DNA of 64,000 bases from Excoecaria cochinchinensis (lineage: Eukaryota; Streptophyta; Magnoliopsida; Malpighiales; Euphorbiaceae), in NCBI GenBank assembly GCA_947683425.1, contig CANTUQ010000004.1, positions 28,950,001 to 29,014,000 of the forward strand, given 5' to 3'. Both the position numbers and the translations under genes were made by a program. Shown here one piece after another: positions 23,406 to 35,868 of the stretch. The notes under the pieces were generated by a model, which was not told the DNA's origin, did not search any database, and saw only the letters and a list, made by a program, of their open reading frames with translations. The number at the start of each line of letters is the position of its first letter. Position 1 is the first letter of the stretch.

Positions 23406-25993
23406 GGTTACCTCTTTATGGGCTTACATGATTTCAACTTGCGTGGGCTTCATCTTGCTAAAGCTGTACCTTAGTTCGGCCTTTTCCTGCAAAGTTATTG
23501 GCATAAGAGAATGTATAAAAGATTGTGTGTGCGTAATGCGTGTGAAATGCATGTGCAAAGCTACACACACAAAACACATGCAAAAGATTATAGTACAAAA
23601 ATTATGTGTACACATCTATAAGCGTAAAGGATTAAATGAATTTGATATGTGCTCGTAATATGCATGCTAAACGTGTGCAAAGAATTATGTGTTAGATGTA
23701 TGCAGAAATTATGTACACAAAATATGCGTGAAGAATTGCATGTTCAAGATATGTACAAAGTTCATGCATGTGTGAATGAATGTTGGGCATTGTAAAAGGC
23801 TATGCATGCATAATGTTATGTAAAGAAATATGCAAAAGATTGTGCATACAAGATGCAAACGAGATGCAAAAATTGATAGACCACATCCTAGGTGGTTAGG
23901 GTATTCGTTGAGGGTACTGTTCATATTGTGTGATGCCCCTAGTGATCCAGAAAAGTATCATCTTGGCTTAGGAACTCTGACCCATAAGCTTTTAGAGAGA
24001 ACTGTCCCATGTGCATCTTTGCCCCCCGATCAATGAGTATACACCTTTTGTCCTGAGCTATACAACGTTTTGCCCCCAGGGCTCTGGCTCGTGTCCTGAA
24101 TTATGCACTATTTGTCTAAAGAGAGTTTATTCAAAGCAATGTCAGCTTATTGCTCCAGGCATCGAAAGTCATTATTTTAAAGGTAGTGCGTCCCTTATGG
24201 ATTTTCACACTAGCTTTTCTTTACAGGAAATGCGTCCTTTTGGGTATTTTCACATAACCTTGTGCCTAATTTTTGCTTAGAATGGACCCAACGGCTTTTA
24301 TTCATTTATTTTTTGTAGGACAAACTGCCTGTTTCTAGGTTTTCACCCCGCTGTATGGCTTAACTTTTGGATAGAGAGCCAGTTACGGTTTTCATCTCTA
24401 ACGGCATTTTTTTCTTTTTTTTTTCTTTTTTTTAAGGGTCGGAGGAGGATTTGTCACATGAAGTGTTGCTATTACTGCCTTGAGACTTGCTCTAGCATAT
24501 GTCCCTATACATGCCATAAGTTTCTCTTATCCATTCAATTGCATGTTTATGCCTAGCTTATGCATGCATTTCTATCTATATGCACCATATAGCAATAACA
24601 ATGATCATGACTAGACATGTGATGCAAAAATACAAGTTTTATTCAATCTCAATGAGTAAAACTTTGGGCACATTCGACTCCTATTATCAATTAGCCCTCT
24701 CGGGTTTTCTCTATTGAATATTCTCTCTCAGACCATAATTTTTGCCTAATAAGCCTTTTTTCGATTTTCAACCTAGTAGGGCGCCCAATTTTAGTAAGAT
24801 CACCTTTTTTCGGTTTTCGATCCGCGGGGCATTTATTATTATTTTTTCCTTTTTTTTAGCCTTTGTCATGGGACAGCCTTCAATCAGTCAATGTATACGT
24901 GGTGTCTTTGAATTTACCTTCATTATTATTCTTCGGGATGGCTGCTCCTTCTGACCATGCCTCCTTTTTAGCGCCAAAGGAGTCATCTTGACCCTTGTAT
25001 AAACTGGGTGAAGTAGTGAGTTCACTATTTGAAACTTGACTATAAAAGCTCGTATTTTTCCTTCTTTCGGTTTTGGTTACTTAATTTCTGAGGTAACTCT
25101 CAATGGTTGAGATTGGATTGCAGGTTGGTCTTAGATAGTTTAGACCAAAACTGTGGGTTTTCTTTTCTTTTCTTCATTTTTTTTTTGTTCTTTTTTTGTT
25201 TTTTTTTTCGTGAAGGCCTCAAAGCTTTGTTCGTCTTGAATTTGATAGTCCAGCTTCTGATACAACACCTTAATGATTGGAGCTTCATTTTGCTTGGCTG
25301 CATTTCATGCATCCTACATTCTGAAGAAGCAAAAGAATAGCTTTTGAAAATTTTGATTACTGTTGGGTTGACAAATTGAAGCAGATTGCCCTGGCATGTC
25401 ACTCCAGGTCCAGGTAAAGGCCATTTTTACCTTTTTATTTATTTATTTTTTTGATCTCTAAAATTTTATCTCGCTTCAGGAGTCAGATTGGATGCAACCA
25501 AGATTATTATTTTTTAAAATTGAATGAAACAGTGTTTATTAAACCAATGCCTTAATCATGATTATCACTTATGTATGATGCGATAAGATATGACAATACA
25601 TATATAAGAAAAGCCCATATTATTAAAATAACTAGAGAAACAAGTGCATAGTTTAGGAACACACTTTATATCATAAAAGGAATGGCATTGTAACAACTCT
25701 AATTCTTTCTTTCTTCCTCCAGGCTAGGCATCAATTCTTGAATGCGATCTCTTAAAGGACGACAATAGTCTGTTCTATGTCCTGTGTACTAGTGATATGC
25801 AAAATACCAGTTTGTTCTGTGTCTAACCTGTCCTTGACTTAGGGCAGGCCTGGCTGGCAAGGGTCGTAACTTCCCTTCCTTGATGAGTCAACTGAAGTGC
25901 CAAGATAATGGCCTACCCGAGATGGTGAGTTGGCGTCGAGTCGTTCCGGTGGCTGTGACTTCTGCTACCCCATCATTGCCCCCGTTACCACTG
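23406..25993 (-). other. Non-coding interior of Tat A'
   Basis: It matches the interior of A (16999-19300) in reverse, including the post-integrase spacer at about 24680-24830. No pol motifs remain. Poly-T runs and short ORFs at 23424-25402 show no domain. Confidence 0.6.
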
Positions 25994-26639
25994 CTACTTC
26001 CTTTGTTTTTTGCCCAAGGCAAGGTTTGTAGATTTAGCCATTTTATCCAGATGGTAGGCCTTAGCCTCGATGGCTATATCTTTAAGCAACTTCCAGTCTT
26101 TGAATCCCTTCATCTTTAGCCCTTCTCTCAAATACGGGCTAGCATTCCTGATAAATAACCTGATCTGATATGGGCTATCAGGTTTTCTCTTTAACTCCAT
26201 TACCTAATTCCTCCATCTGGTAAGGTACTCATGGAATGATTCTCCTAACTTTTATTGAAGTAGCTCCTTATGCTGTAGTCATACTACTTGAGGAACTCCT
26301 TCGTCAGCAGATCCCAGTCTTCTTTTATTATCCGGTCCAGTCCATGATACCAGTCCACTCCAAGAACTGTCACACTTAAACAGAAGTACTCTATCTTTTG
26401 CCTCTTTGTTAGAATAGTACCCTTCATTACCAGAGAGTACTGCTTGATGTGTGCAGTGGGGTCTGATGTGCTATCAAACTTCGGGACATTAGGCATTTTG
26501 AAATTCTGAGAGATTGGATCGTTTCCCCCCCAGCTCCTTATCTTCGGGGTTCATCCCCTTTCCCATCATCAGCATTCGAGACATCGCCTCGAACTTCTCC
26601 TCCATTTTCTTCTAAATGACCTCCTCTATCTAAGGGTCC
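25994..26639 (-). pseudogene. Tat A' gag fragment
   Basis: The minus strand encodes a gag segment like that of A: FDSTSDPTAHIKQYSLVMKG and VDWYHGLDRI (26284-26496), then RLFIRNASPYLREGLKMKG (25994-26200). Frameshifts and stops separate the pieces. The 5' end is cut at 26639 by LTR W, just after KKMEEKFEAM. It lacks the gag N-terminus and everything after the capsid-like region. Confidence 0.8.
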
Positions 26640-26644
26640 TTCCC

Positions 26645-27463
26645 TATAACACTCCGTTTCCCACCCTAGTAGTTTTGAGCAATTTTGTGTGTATTTGTGC
26701 ATGTGTTATTTTAATGTTAGAGTCAATTGCATGATATCATAAGTTAGTAGGGTGTTTTAGTATGTTGGTTTTTAGTGTGAGTTTTGCTTTTGTGTTTTGA
26801 GGAAGAGGAGTGTTTGGGTGTGAGTTATCAAGACCCACCATTAGATGTTTGACAAGTGGCATGAGAGAGGCTTTATAAGCCTTGGAGAGAGAAAAAGAGA
26901 GAGCAAAATCAGCCCTCTCCTATTTCCTCCTCCTCCACGTTTTCTTCTTCTTTTCTTCTCTTTTGCCCCAATTTGTTCAAGTAATCTTTGGTGAGACTTG
27001 ATAACTCTTGAGCTAAATTTGGTAAGTTTATGCTCTTTTTGTTCTTCTTCTTCCTTTTTACTTTTTTTCCTCTTTGATTTCTACTAGTTGTGTATATGTG
27101 GGTTTTTGGATTATTGATGATCTTGGTTTATTTGGGGTTGATTTCTGGTTTAGATGTTCCTCCTAGAGATCCCAAGGGCAAAGAAGTAGTTGGAGGGAGT
27201 TTAGCCCCTTGATTTGGAGCTAAGGAGACCAAGGTCTGGGAATGTTTATTTTTGTATATTTTCTTTGATTTGTGAAAGAATGATGAATTATTGGTAATTG
27301 AGTGTATAAATGTATTTGAGACTGTATTTAGGGGTTTTATAAGTTTAGTTATTAAAGTGTTTTGTTGATTGGTAGTAAGGTGAAGTTTGGGTATGATTTT
27401 AAGCTTGTTTAAGACTGAATTTCTGGATTTGCATGATCTACACGGCGGTATGAAAAGGGCATA
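26645..27463 (+). mobile_element. Start of chromovirus LTR W
   Basis: TATAACACTCCGTTTCCCACC resembles the Y LTR start TGTAACACCCC...CCCACCCTAGTA, with the terminal TG changed to TA. It has a TATA-like CTTTATAAG (about 26871), a pyrimidine-rich leader (26915-26965) and GGTAAG-type splice donors after it. It is cut by Tat B at 27464. W itself interrupts the A' gag; TTCCC (26640-26644) would be its left target duplication. Confidence 0.7.
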
Positions 27464-27654
27464 TATAGACACCGGGTCTTGAGGCAGTCCAGATCAGAGT
27501 TACCCGATGAAGAGATCAATGTCAGTTTTCGGATAAGGGGATAAAATTCGGAGGTTTTCGTCTTTCGGTTTCGCGAGAATCAAAATCTTTTTCTATGGCA
27601 TGGAGTTTTGAAAGAATTGGATAAATTTTGGGTAAAATTGGGAGTTTTGCTCCA

Positions 27655-27749
27655 CAGACGGGATGCCCGTCTGCGTAGGGACGCCCGTCCCTACTGTCTC
27701 TAGGTGTAGTGGGGACGGACACGTGGCAATGTAGGGACGCCCGTCCCTA
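27655..27749. promoter_or_regulatory. Cluster of GACGG palindromes upstream of the LTR B TATA box
   Basis: CAGACGGG-ATG-CCCGTCTG (27655-27673), GTAGGGACG-CC-CGTCCCTAC (27675-27694) and TAGGGACG-CC-CGTCCCTA (27732-27749). The arms are perfect. A diverged copy is in the 3' LTR (62260-62365). Similar palindromes occur in the internal promoter region at 37079-37257. Confidence 0.65.
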
Positions 27750-27967
27750 GTATCGCGCCCCGTCCCTAGTCAGTTTCCCGCATATGCCCTTAGTAGGGAC
27801 GACCGTCGGTAGATGCAGGGAAGCCCATTGGTATAGTAACTGACCGGATCACACCGGATTGGATAAAATCTGATGAAGGATAGGATTTATCTAAGATTTG
27901 AATTTTAAAGTCCTTTTTAAAATTCAAACTTTAGATTGAGGCTTATCTTAATTATCTCCTAAAATCC

Positions 27968-27974
27968 TATAAAT
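27968..27974 (+). promoter_or_regulatory. TATA box of Tat B 5' LTR
   Basis: TATAAAT in CCTATAAATAGAGG, about 500 bp into the LTR; the same in the 3' LTR at 62584-62590. Confidence 0.65.
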
Positions 27975-28532
27975 AGAGGATCAAATTTCAATTTTGGGGT
28001 TAGAAAAATTTGGGGAGAAAATTTGGGAATTTTGGTGAGAAAAAGAGGGAAATTTTAGAGCAATTTATTTTGAAAAAAGGCTATCAAATATTTTTGGGAA
28101 ATTGAGTTTTAGAAAAGTTTCTGTTAGCAATTTACTCAAAAGTTTATGAAATCTTTGCTTTATTTGCAGAATTTTATTTTGATAAATTTTTTCCAATTAA
28201 TTGATTTTTTCCAATTTTTCTTGCGAATTAGGTCAATTTGAGGTGACGAAATTCATTTGTTTCCATCAATATAACTAATTCGAACACTCGATTACTGTCA
28301 AATTTTCAAGGAAAGAATAACATAAATTTTCTTTCTTTGATCCGATTCTTACTTGATCCTTGCGAAGCATATGGGGACGAAATCATCTGACAATCACCCT
28401 AAAAGGTTAAATCCGAGGGTAAACATTCTGGATTAAAATTTGTGTAATTTAATTTGATTCATATTGATTTTTTACGTATTTTATCATTCTCTTACAAAAG
28501 AGCTAAAAGGTTTTTTTACTTATTTTCCTTTA

Positions 28533-28573
28533 CTAGGGACGGCCTATGGCACGGTACAGGAGGCCGTCCCTAG
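28533..28573. other. Perfect 12-bp inverted repeat in LTR B
   Basis: CTAGGGACGGCC and GGCCGTCCCTAG flank 17 bases. Being downstream of the TATA box it would be transcribed and could fold as a strong hairpin. The same structure is in the 3' LTR near 63150-63190. Confidence 0.65.
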
Positions 28574-29560
28574 GTAGGCTTTTACGTTTTTGATTTATAA
28601 AATTATATCTTTTAACCTATTTCTGTTAGGGTTCTCTCCTTCTTTTATTTTTATTTTTTATTCACGTTTTTTTTATGCTAACATGTTTATCCTTGTGAGT
28701 TATTTTCTGACCATTTGGAGTTGGAGTTATGAAAGATGGTGATTGCGCCAGTCCGAGGACTTTTATTCGGGTTCCTTCTTTGCTTTTACCTTTTAAATAT
28801 GTTATTATGAAAATGATTTTAATATCGTTGAAGTAAAAAAGACCAAAAGCTTTCTATTAATTAACCTGGCATTTTCTCTAAATAAAAAATGGGACCAATG
28901 TCCTAGTTTTTCATACTCAAATAAATCATCACATCAATAACTGTTTCATAATAAATATGCATACGAGGATCAATGTCTTCATCATCAATGAATACCCCGA
29001 TTTATGCTTGATTTGCATTTCATTTATAAATGGGAGTTGTATTCCGCTCCTAGTATTATTGTAATATTGAATGTTTTATTTTTGGATTTATCTTCCATTT
29101 ACCGCTTTTGATATGAATGATTGCGCCTTTAATTTAAATTGCATCGTGTGGAAAGTTGATGAAACAATAAACTCAAAACTCAATTATAATATTAATCAAG
29201 GTATAAATAAATGACAACTCACTCTGGTCTTTGGGGCTCAATGAGGCGAGAGGTCTAGGACTTCCAAGACACCTCTTGAGTCCCACTAAAAGGCTTAAAT
29301 ACACAATCCTAGGCTCCAGGGGGGTAGAGGATGAGGCCTCCAAGAACCTCTGGCTAGCCCAAAATGGATATGTATGCGCCGTCTTAGGCTCGATGAGGCT
29401 AGACGACACTTCCCAATGTTCTATTGGGTGGCGACTCCAAGAAACCTCTTTGTTGCCCAGAATAGACGCAGCTTATAAATACCTTACAAGCTTTATGAAC
29501 CTCTCTTGATCGCCCTAAAGCGGGATTTCGGGAGGCCGCGAGGTTCGGTGCGCGTCACAG

Positions 29561-29578
29561 TGGTTACTCTGCTGGGGA
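29561..29578 (+). promoter_or_regulatory. Primer-binding region of Tat B
   Basis: TGGTTACTCTGCTGGGGA follows the LTR end CACA by one base. It has the layout of Tat/Ogre primer sites; two positions differ from the common TGGCGACTC form. Confidence 0.6.
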
Positions 29579-30490
29579 CTTACTCGAGACATTGATTCGA
29601 AAGTACCTTGATTAAAAATTATAGTTGAGTTTTAATTTAAAAATTTCATCTTCTTTCAAAACTGCATAGCATTTCATTAGAGCCTTAGATCTACGCTAGT
29701 TTGGTCCCTCTTTTAGCCCCGGTGCGTTCCTGAAGCACGACCCTATTTTCACTCAATTTAGGGAAGTGTTAAGGATAATCACCAGCCTAAGCCTCGTACC
29801 ATCATGGTATATTAAATGGTGACCCAATCGGTCGTTACGCTCGTGATGAGCTAGACCCGTTGGCAGGGACCATGTTTGGGTAGCCCTAAAGCAACACCAC
29901 CTTTGACCAAAGCTCATGTAGTGGAAATAGTTACTTACCCTAAGTGGTATGAACCTTAATACTATGCCTGCTGCATGGATCATTATGTATTGGACAAGCC
30001 CAGATGGTTTGACTGGTCACCTAATCAAAGGCTTTCATGCCCCGATAGGCCCAAGATGACTTATTCGGATTGCCTAGATACATGATGATCATAACCCATC
30101 CGCCTGTGTATTAGTTAGGAGAGGTTATGCAGCCGGATTTTCACCGTGCACAATACGTGTTCATCGGGTCCCTAGATGACCCATGGGCCAATCCCACCTA
30201 GCAAAGAGACTATGACCTCGTGTGTAGGAGTAATAAGGTTGGAAAGACCTATGTGCTTGCATGTGGCTTGTGAGTGTTGCATAGCACGATCATGCATTTT
30301 TAGCACAGTCATGCATCATCCTGACCCCTTGTGTTTTTTAGCCATCATAGATTCACCTAGGTGGACAAGGGGGTCCCGAGGACGGCTACACAGAAATCCG
30401 TTCTTCGAATTGCCAGAAAGGGTAGAGTATTCGGGCACTTCTTCTGAAACTAATTACGCCACTTCAGATCAGTTTTCTGTACCTGAAGAA
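29579..30490 (+). other. Leader of Tat B
   Basis: It aligns with the leader of A. A pyrimidine-rich stretch ending TTTTTTAG (about 30341) may be a splice acceptor, as introns before gag or pol are known in this lineage. The open frame that begins at 30176 runs through it, but the conserved Met shared with A is at 30491, so the upstream part is treated as leader. Confidence 0.6.
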
Positions 30491-31066
30491 ATGGAAAACT
30501 CACCGAGAGGGGCAGAGGCCACCAGGGCCATGATAGCAGAGGAAGTGGGCCGAAGGTTGGAAGAATTTGAAAACTGGATGATGGCAATGATAGCCGCAAT
30601 GGGTCAGCAAGCGGACCCGCAGAACCCACAGCCTCCTCCTATGAGAAATGATGAAAGGGAGGAGGTCAGAGAGGACCTACGAGAGGAAACTCGCCCACCA
30701 CTTGTGAACCTAAGAGCCACTACTTCGGGGGCACAGAGGGGAAGACCTGTCCCAAGCCTAGATAATGACTGGGAAGACGAAGAATATGAGGAACGTATGT
30801 CTGAGAAAGGTAAAGCCCCTCAAATTGAAGAGGCCATCTGGAAGAAGATGGAAGAGAAATTTGAAGCTATGATCAGAATGTTGACAAAGGGCCAGGAAGT
30901 GAACCCTGAGGATAAAGAGTTAGAAGGAGAGGATCTAGCCCCAATGAACTTTAAAATGCCGGATGTGCCAAAGTTTAACGGTACTTCTGATCCCCTAGCA
31001 CACATAAAGCAGTATTCGCTGGTGATGAAGGGCACTACTTCGATGAAAACACAATCGCCTGTGTAA
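30491..31066 (+). pseudogene. Tat B gag, N-terminal fragment
   Basis: It starts MENSPRGAEATRAMIAEEVG, the same start as gag in A. It includes a proline-rich acidic linker, EEAIWKKMEEKFEAMIRML and VPKFNGTSDPLAHIKQY. It then stops after MKGTT: the rest of the capsid region, the zinc knuckle and the front of protease are missing. Protease resumes about 20 bases later in another frame (from 31042). The codons from about 31038 to the stop are therefore out-of-frame readthrough. Such a truncated gag should not assemble particles. Confidence 0.8.
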
Positions 31067-34000
31067 TGGTAGATGATGGTTCTTCGATAAATGTGTGCCC
31101 ACAGGTAGCAATGGCAGCTTTTAGGGTAACAGAGGATATGTTGGCAAAATCTGATCTTACCATCACGGCATATGACAACTCACGCAGGCAGGCCTCAGGG
31201 ACATTCACAGCAGTGGTGAAGACGGGACCGGTAGAATCAGAAGTTGAGTTTGTGGTGCTGCCTATACCCGCCAATTTCTTAGCTTTGCTAGGTAGACCAT
31301 GGTTTCATAAATTGGGAGGGGTCCCCTCAACATTGCACCAAATGGTAAAGATACCTCACGAAGGCCAGATTGTGACTATAAAGGCTGCACAGGAGAATCA
31401 GGTTTCAGCGTTGGAGATAGCCAGGCAGCCGTTTAGTGGGTTTCATGTTGCTATGATAGGCGAAGAAGAGCAAAGGGAAGAAAGCCTCCAGGTGTTGAAT
31501 ATGATGAAGAAAATGTCATTCCTCCTTGGCGCAGGACTGGGCAAGAGTTCTCAGGGGATACCAACATCTGTTACCACGAAAGGGCAGAAGGACAGGAGGG
31601 GTCTAGGATATACAGGTGCTGTAGAGAAGGGTAAGAAATCGAAAATGGAAATTCCTCATATCCAGAAGACTTTTGTGCCAGCAACCGCAACATGTGCCTA
31701 TGCAGTGGAAGATGAACCACAGTGGCTACACGGGAGAATTGTGCCAGGGTTTGAGGTCTTTAGTGTTGTCTATGACTGGGACATTGGATCAATCAAGCCA
31801 TCAGAGGGCTTTTGGGATGAAGAAATCATGACCAGTAGGACAATTTGGGACCGCGAGATGCCGGAAGAGGTAATTACTGAGAAGATGGTAGCCATCCAGC
31901 TGAAAGGAAAAGCCAAGAAAGGAAAAGCCAAGATAGAGGAAGCTGTGCAGGAGGTGAATGAGGGGCCTCCAAAGAGCCGAAGTGATGCAGGACCATCGAC
32001 CGCGGCAGATATGCCAGCAGAGGTGGAAAAGGAAAATAGTTTAGATTTTCTTTTTGCTCCAGAACTTTTCAATGATGTTAATGACAATTTCAATCTTATT
32101 AATAAATTGAATGATTTTGCTTACTTGTGTGATGTTTCTGATGATTTCACTATGTATAATCATGATCATCATCCATCTATATTTGATATTGATTCAACTG
32201 ATGCTACTCCATTTAATCTTGGAACCGTAGAAAATCCAAAAGAAATTTTAATAGCATCAAATATAACTCCTGAAGAGCGAGAAAAATTTGAGAGAATTTT
32301 TAAAAAATATGAAAAAGTCTTTGCCTGGACCTATGAAGATATGCCAGGAATCGATCGGAAGGTTGCAGAGCATGCTATCCCCACCTATCCAGACCATAAA
32401 CCTATTAAGCAGAAGTTGAGAAGGCTTAGACCGAAATGGGAGGAGAAAGTGAAAGAAGAGATTCGCCAGCAAATCAAAGCCAAGTTTCTAATCGAGGTAC
32501 AATACCCAACTTGGTTAGCCAATGTTGTCCCTGTAGCCAAAAAGAACGGCAAAGTAAGGGTATGCGTAGATTATCGGGATTTGAATAAGGCCTGTCCAAA
32601 AGATGTTTTCCCATTGCCTCATATAGAAGTGCTGATAGATAGCACCGCTGCTTGTGAGATGTATAGCTTCGGAGATGGTTATGCTGGCTACAATCAAATT
32701 CTCAATGAAATAATTGACCGGATCAAGACGGCTTTCATTACGGAATGGGGGACGTATGCTTATCGGGTAATGGCTTTCGGCTTGAAAAATGCAGGAGCCA
32801 CTTATCAGAGGATGGCAACAAAGATACTGGATGACTTGATCCATAAAGAAGTGGAGGTATACATGGACGACATGATGATCAAGTCAGCCACTAGAGAAGG
32901 CCATTTTGAAGCCTTGGAAAAATTCTTTCGGAGGATCGATAAGTACAACCTGCGGTTGAATCCTAAAAAGTGTATCTTTGGTGTTACCTCAAGGAAGCTC
33001 CTGGGACACATAGTTAGTAAGAGGGGGATTGAGATTGACTCGGATAAGGTTAGGGCCATCAGAGAAATACCGATACCGCAGAAAGAGAAGGATGTAAGAA
33101 GCTTTATGGGCAGGTTGCAATACATCAGTAGGTTTATCGCTAAGCTTACTTCGATATGTGAACCTATCTTCAAACTACTTAGAAAAGACCAACCAGTAGT
33201 ATGGAATGAGAGCTGTCAAAAGGCTTTAGATACTGTCAAGGAATACTTGTTGAAACCACCGGTATTGAGACTGCCACGACCGGCCAAGCCACTGATCCTA
33301 TACCTGGCCATAGAGGACAGTTCCGTTGGTGCTATGATGACCCAAGAAGATGAATTTGGAGTGGAATTTGCTGTCTACTACCTCAGCAAGAAATTCTTGG
33401 CCTATGAGGTCAAATACACAGAAGTAGAAAAGATCTTCCTTGCGGTAATCTGGGCTTCTAAGAAATTACGACATTACTTTCATGCCTACAAGGTACAGGC
33501 AGTCGCGAAGCAGAACCCCTTGAGATACTTGCAAGAGGCCCCGTCTTTACTTGGGAAAATGGGTAGGTGGTTGCTATTACTTCAAGAATTCGATGTAGAG
33601 TATATTACTCGGAAGACCGTTAAAGGGCGTGCAGTGGCAGAATTTCTAGCAGAACACCCGATCCAAGGAGACTCATACGAGTTTAACTTTCCAGATGAGG
33701 ATGTAACAGCAATCAGGATTCATGGTTGGAAATTACACTTTGACGGAGCCGTGAATAACAAAGGGGCAGGAGTAGGAGTCATTCTGATGACCCCGGATGA
33801 TGAAAAGCTTCCTTTGGTGAAGAAGTTGAGGTTCCGGGTCACCAATAACGAAGCTGAGTATGAAGCATGTATTTTTGGATTAGAGGCATTAATAGCCTTA
33901 GGAGCAAAGAATGTAGAGGTGTTCGGTGATTCCTCCTTGGTGGTCAACCAAATCCGAGGTGAATGGGCTGTAAAAGAAGAGAGGCTAATGCCATATATCC

Positions 34001-35459
34001 AGCTCTTGAGGGGCCTGAGCAGTCAGTTTGAAGTATATACATTCCATTTCGTTTCAAGGGATGAGAATCAGTTAGCCGATGCGCTCGCCACGTTAGTATC
34101 AATGTGGGACAACCCTAAAGGAGAGGTCATGAAGCCGATTTTGATCTATAGTTCTGAGAGACCTAGCTTTGAATCCAAATCAGTTATGGAGGTAGAAGTG
34201 GCAGATGGGAAGCCGTGGTATTATGATATTATGAACTATTTGGAGAATGCGACATTTGCAGAGGAGGCTACCGAAAAGGATCAGAGAATGATTTGCAAGC
34301 TGTCTACTCAGTTCATCTGCATAAATGGGATGTTGTACAAATGACAAGCTGATGGTATCCAATTGAGGTGTTTGGATGAAAAAGAGGCTAAGAGGGTAAT
34401 GGAAGAAACACACACCGGAGTATGCGGAGCCCATATGAACGGACTGACATTGGCCAAGAAGATCATGAGACAAGGCTTCTACTGGCTTACGATGGATAAT
34501 TATTGCTCAAAATATGTGAAGCAGTGCCAGTTTTGCCAGCAGTACGCGGAGTTAAGGCACTTACCAGTGTCAGAGCTACAAAGCTTAACATCACCTTGGC
34601 CATTCGCTGCCTGTGGAATAGACATTATTGGAGAAATCCACCTACGACATCCAACGGGCACAGATACATAATAGTCACAATCGACTATTTTACAAAATGG
34701 GTAGAGGCAGAGTCCTTCAAGAAGATTGACGTAAGAGATATGGCCAGGTTCATTGAAAGGAATCTGATTTGTAGATATGGCCTCCCACATCACATAGTGT
34801 TTGATAACGGGGTGCAGTTCATGGGGGAAACCAAGAAGCTTCTTGAGAAGTACGGAATCGAGCACCATAAATCCTCTTCCTATCGACCACAAGCTAACGG
34901 GGCAGTAGAGGCCGCCAATAAAAATGTGAAGAAGATCCTAGCAAAGATGGTCCAAACCTATAAAGATTGGGCAGAGAAGCTTCCCTTTGCACTGTGGGGT
35001 TACAGAACGACGGTGAGGACATCTACAGGCACTACGCCGTATTCTCTGGTTTATGGGACGGAGGCAGTGTTGCCAGTTGAGGTAGAGCTCAAATCGCTGA
35101 GAGTAATCATGGAAGCTCAAATTCCGGAGGCCAAATGGGCACAACAGAGGTTACAACATTTAAACTTATTAGATGAGAGTAGACTGAAAGCTTACTATCA
35201 TAATCAGATCTATCAGAAGAGGCTGGCCAGATTGTTTGAAAAAAAGGTGAAAAAGCATCCGCTGAAGGAGGGGGATTTAGTGTTCAAACAGATGAGACCA
35301 GGTGTACCGAATATTAGAGAAAAATTTAGACCAACCTGGGAAGGACAGTTTATCCTCAAGAAGCTATTGTCCAAAGGAGCTACAATCTTATCGGATAGCG
35401 ATGGTAATGAATTCAAGGAACCGATTAATGTTGATAGACTCAAAAGGTTCCATGGCTAA
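31042..35459 (+). pseudogene. Tat B pol: protease, RT, RNase H, second RNase H, integrase
   Basis: Domains in order: protease with active site VDDGSSINVCP; a G-patch-like stretch GAGLGKSSQGIP; reverse transcriptase with VYMDDMMIKS; RNase H; a second, archaeal-type RNase H with HFDGA, NEAEYEA, GDSSLV and QLADALA, the mark of the Tat lineage; integrase with an HHCC finger (THTGVCGAH ... CQFC) and the D,D,E residues (GIDIIG, VFDNGVQF, VEAANK). Two lesions are seen. A TGA at 34342, where a neighbouring-frame CGA is likely, splits RNase H from integrase. A frameshift at about 34633-34655 lies just after the first integrase Asp. The front of protease is missing. The catalytic residues are otherwise present, so inactivation seems recent. 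Confidence 0.92.
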
Positions 35460-35868
35460 AGACCAAAATCAAAAGAAGAGAATGAAAGCCCCACGGGTCG
35501 AAAACCGAAAAAAGGCGGCCTTGCTAAAATTAGGCGCCTCGTCAGGGTGAAAACCGAAAAAAGGCATCCTGGGAAAAAATTAGAGGCATGAGAGAAAATA
35601 TCCAATCATGAAAACCCGAGAGGGCTGATTGGAGACAGGAGTTTGATGCTATCAAAATTTAGTTCTAATGAATAAATGTAGTCTTGCACATTTGAATTAG
35701 TATAAAAAATGATCATGTATGCTGAAATCGTACTGAAATGTACACAATTTTGTGAAATAAAATAAGACTTGATTTATTCACTTATATCATTGTCTAATTC
35801 TGCTTTAAAAAGAAACATATTGCTCAAAATGCCCTACTACTACCCTCGCTAGCCAAATGCCTCAGTCG
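35460..35868 (+). other. Post-integrase spacer of Tat B
   Basis: Non-coding. It has two short imperfect repeats of 'gaaaaccgaaaaaaggc' with a GGCGCC-type segment between. The same spacer is recognisable in A and A', which is how their pol deletions were placed. Confidence 0.6.

Larger units (their letters stand above)
27464..29559 (+). mobile_element. 5' LTR of Tat B
   Basis: TATAGACACCGGG (TG changed to TA) to GCGCGTCACA, 2096 bp. It contains CG-rich palindromes (27655-27749), a TATA box (27968-27974), a long perfect inverted repeat (28533-28573) and the tandem module shared with A near its end. The end is set by the adjoining primer-binding sequence. Confidence 0.82.

Noticed and set aside
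31770..34473. Minus-strand ORFs opposite Tat B pol
   Set aside because: Shadows of the pol gene.
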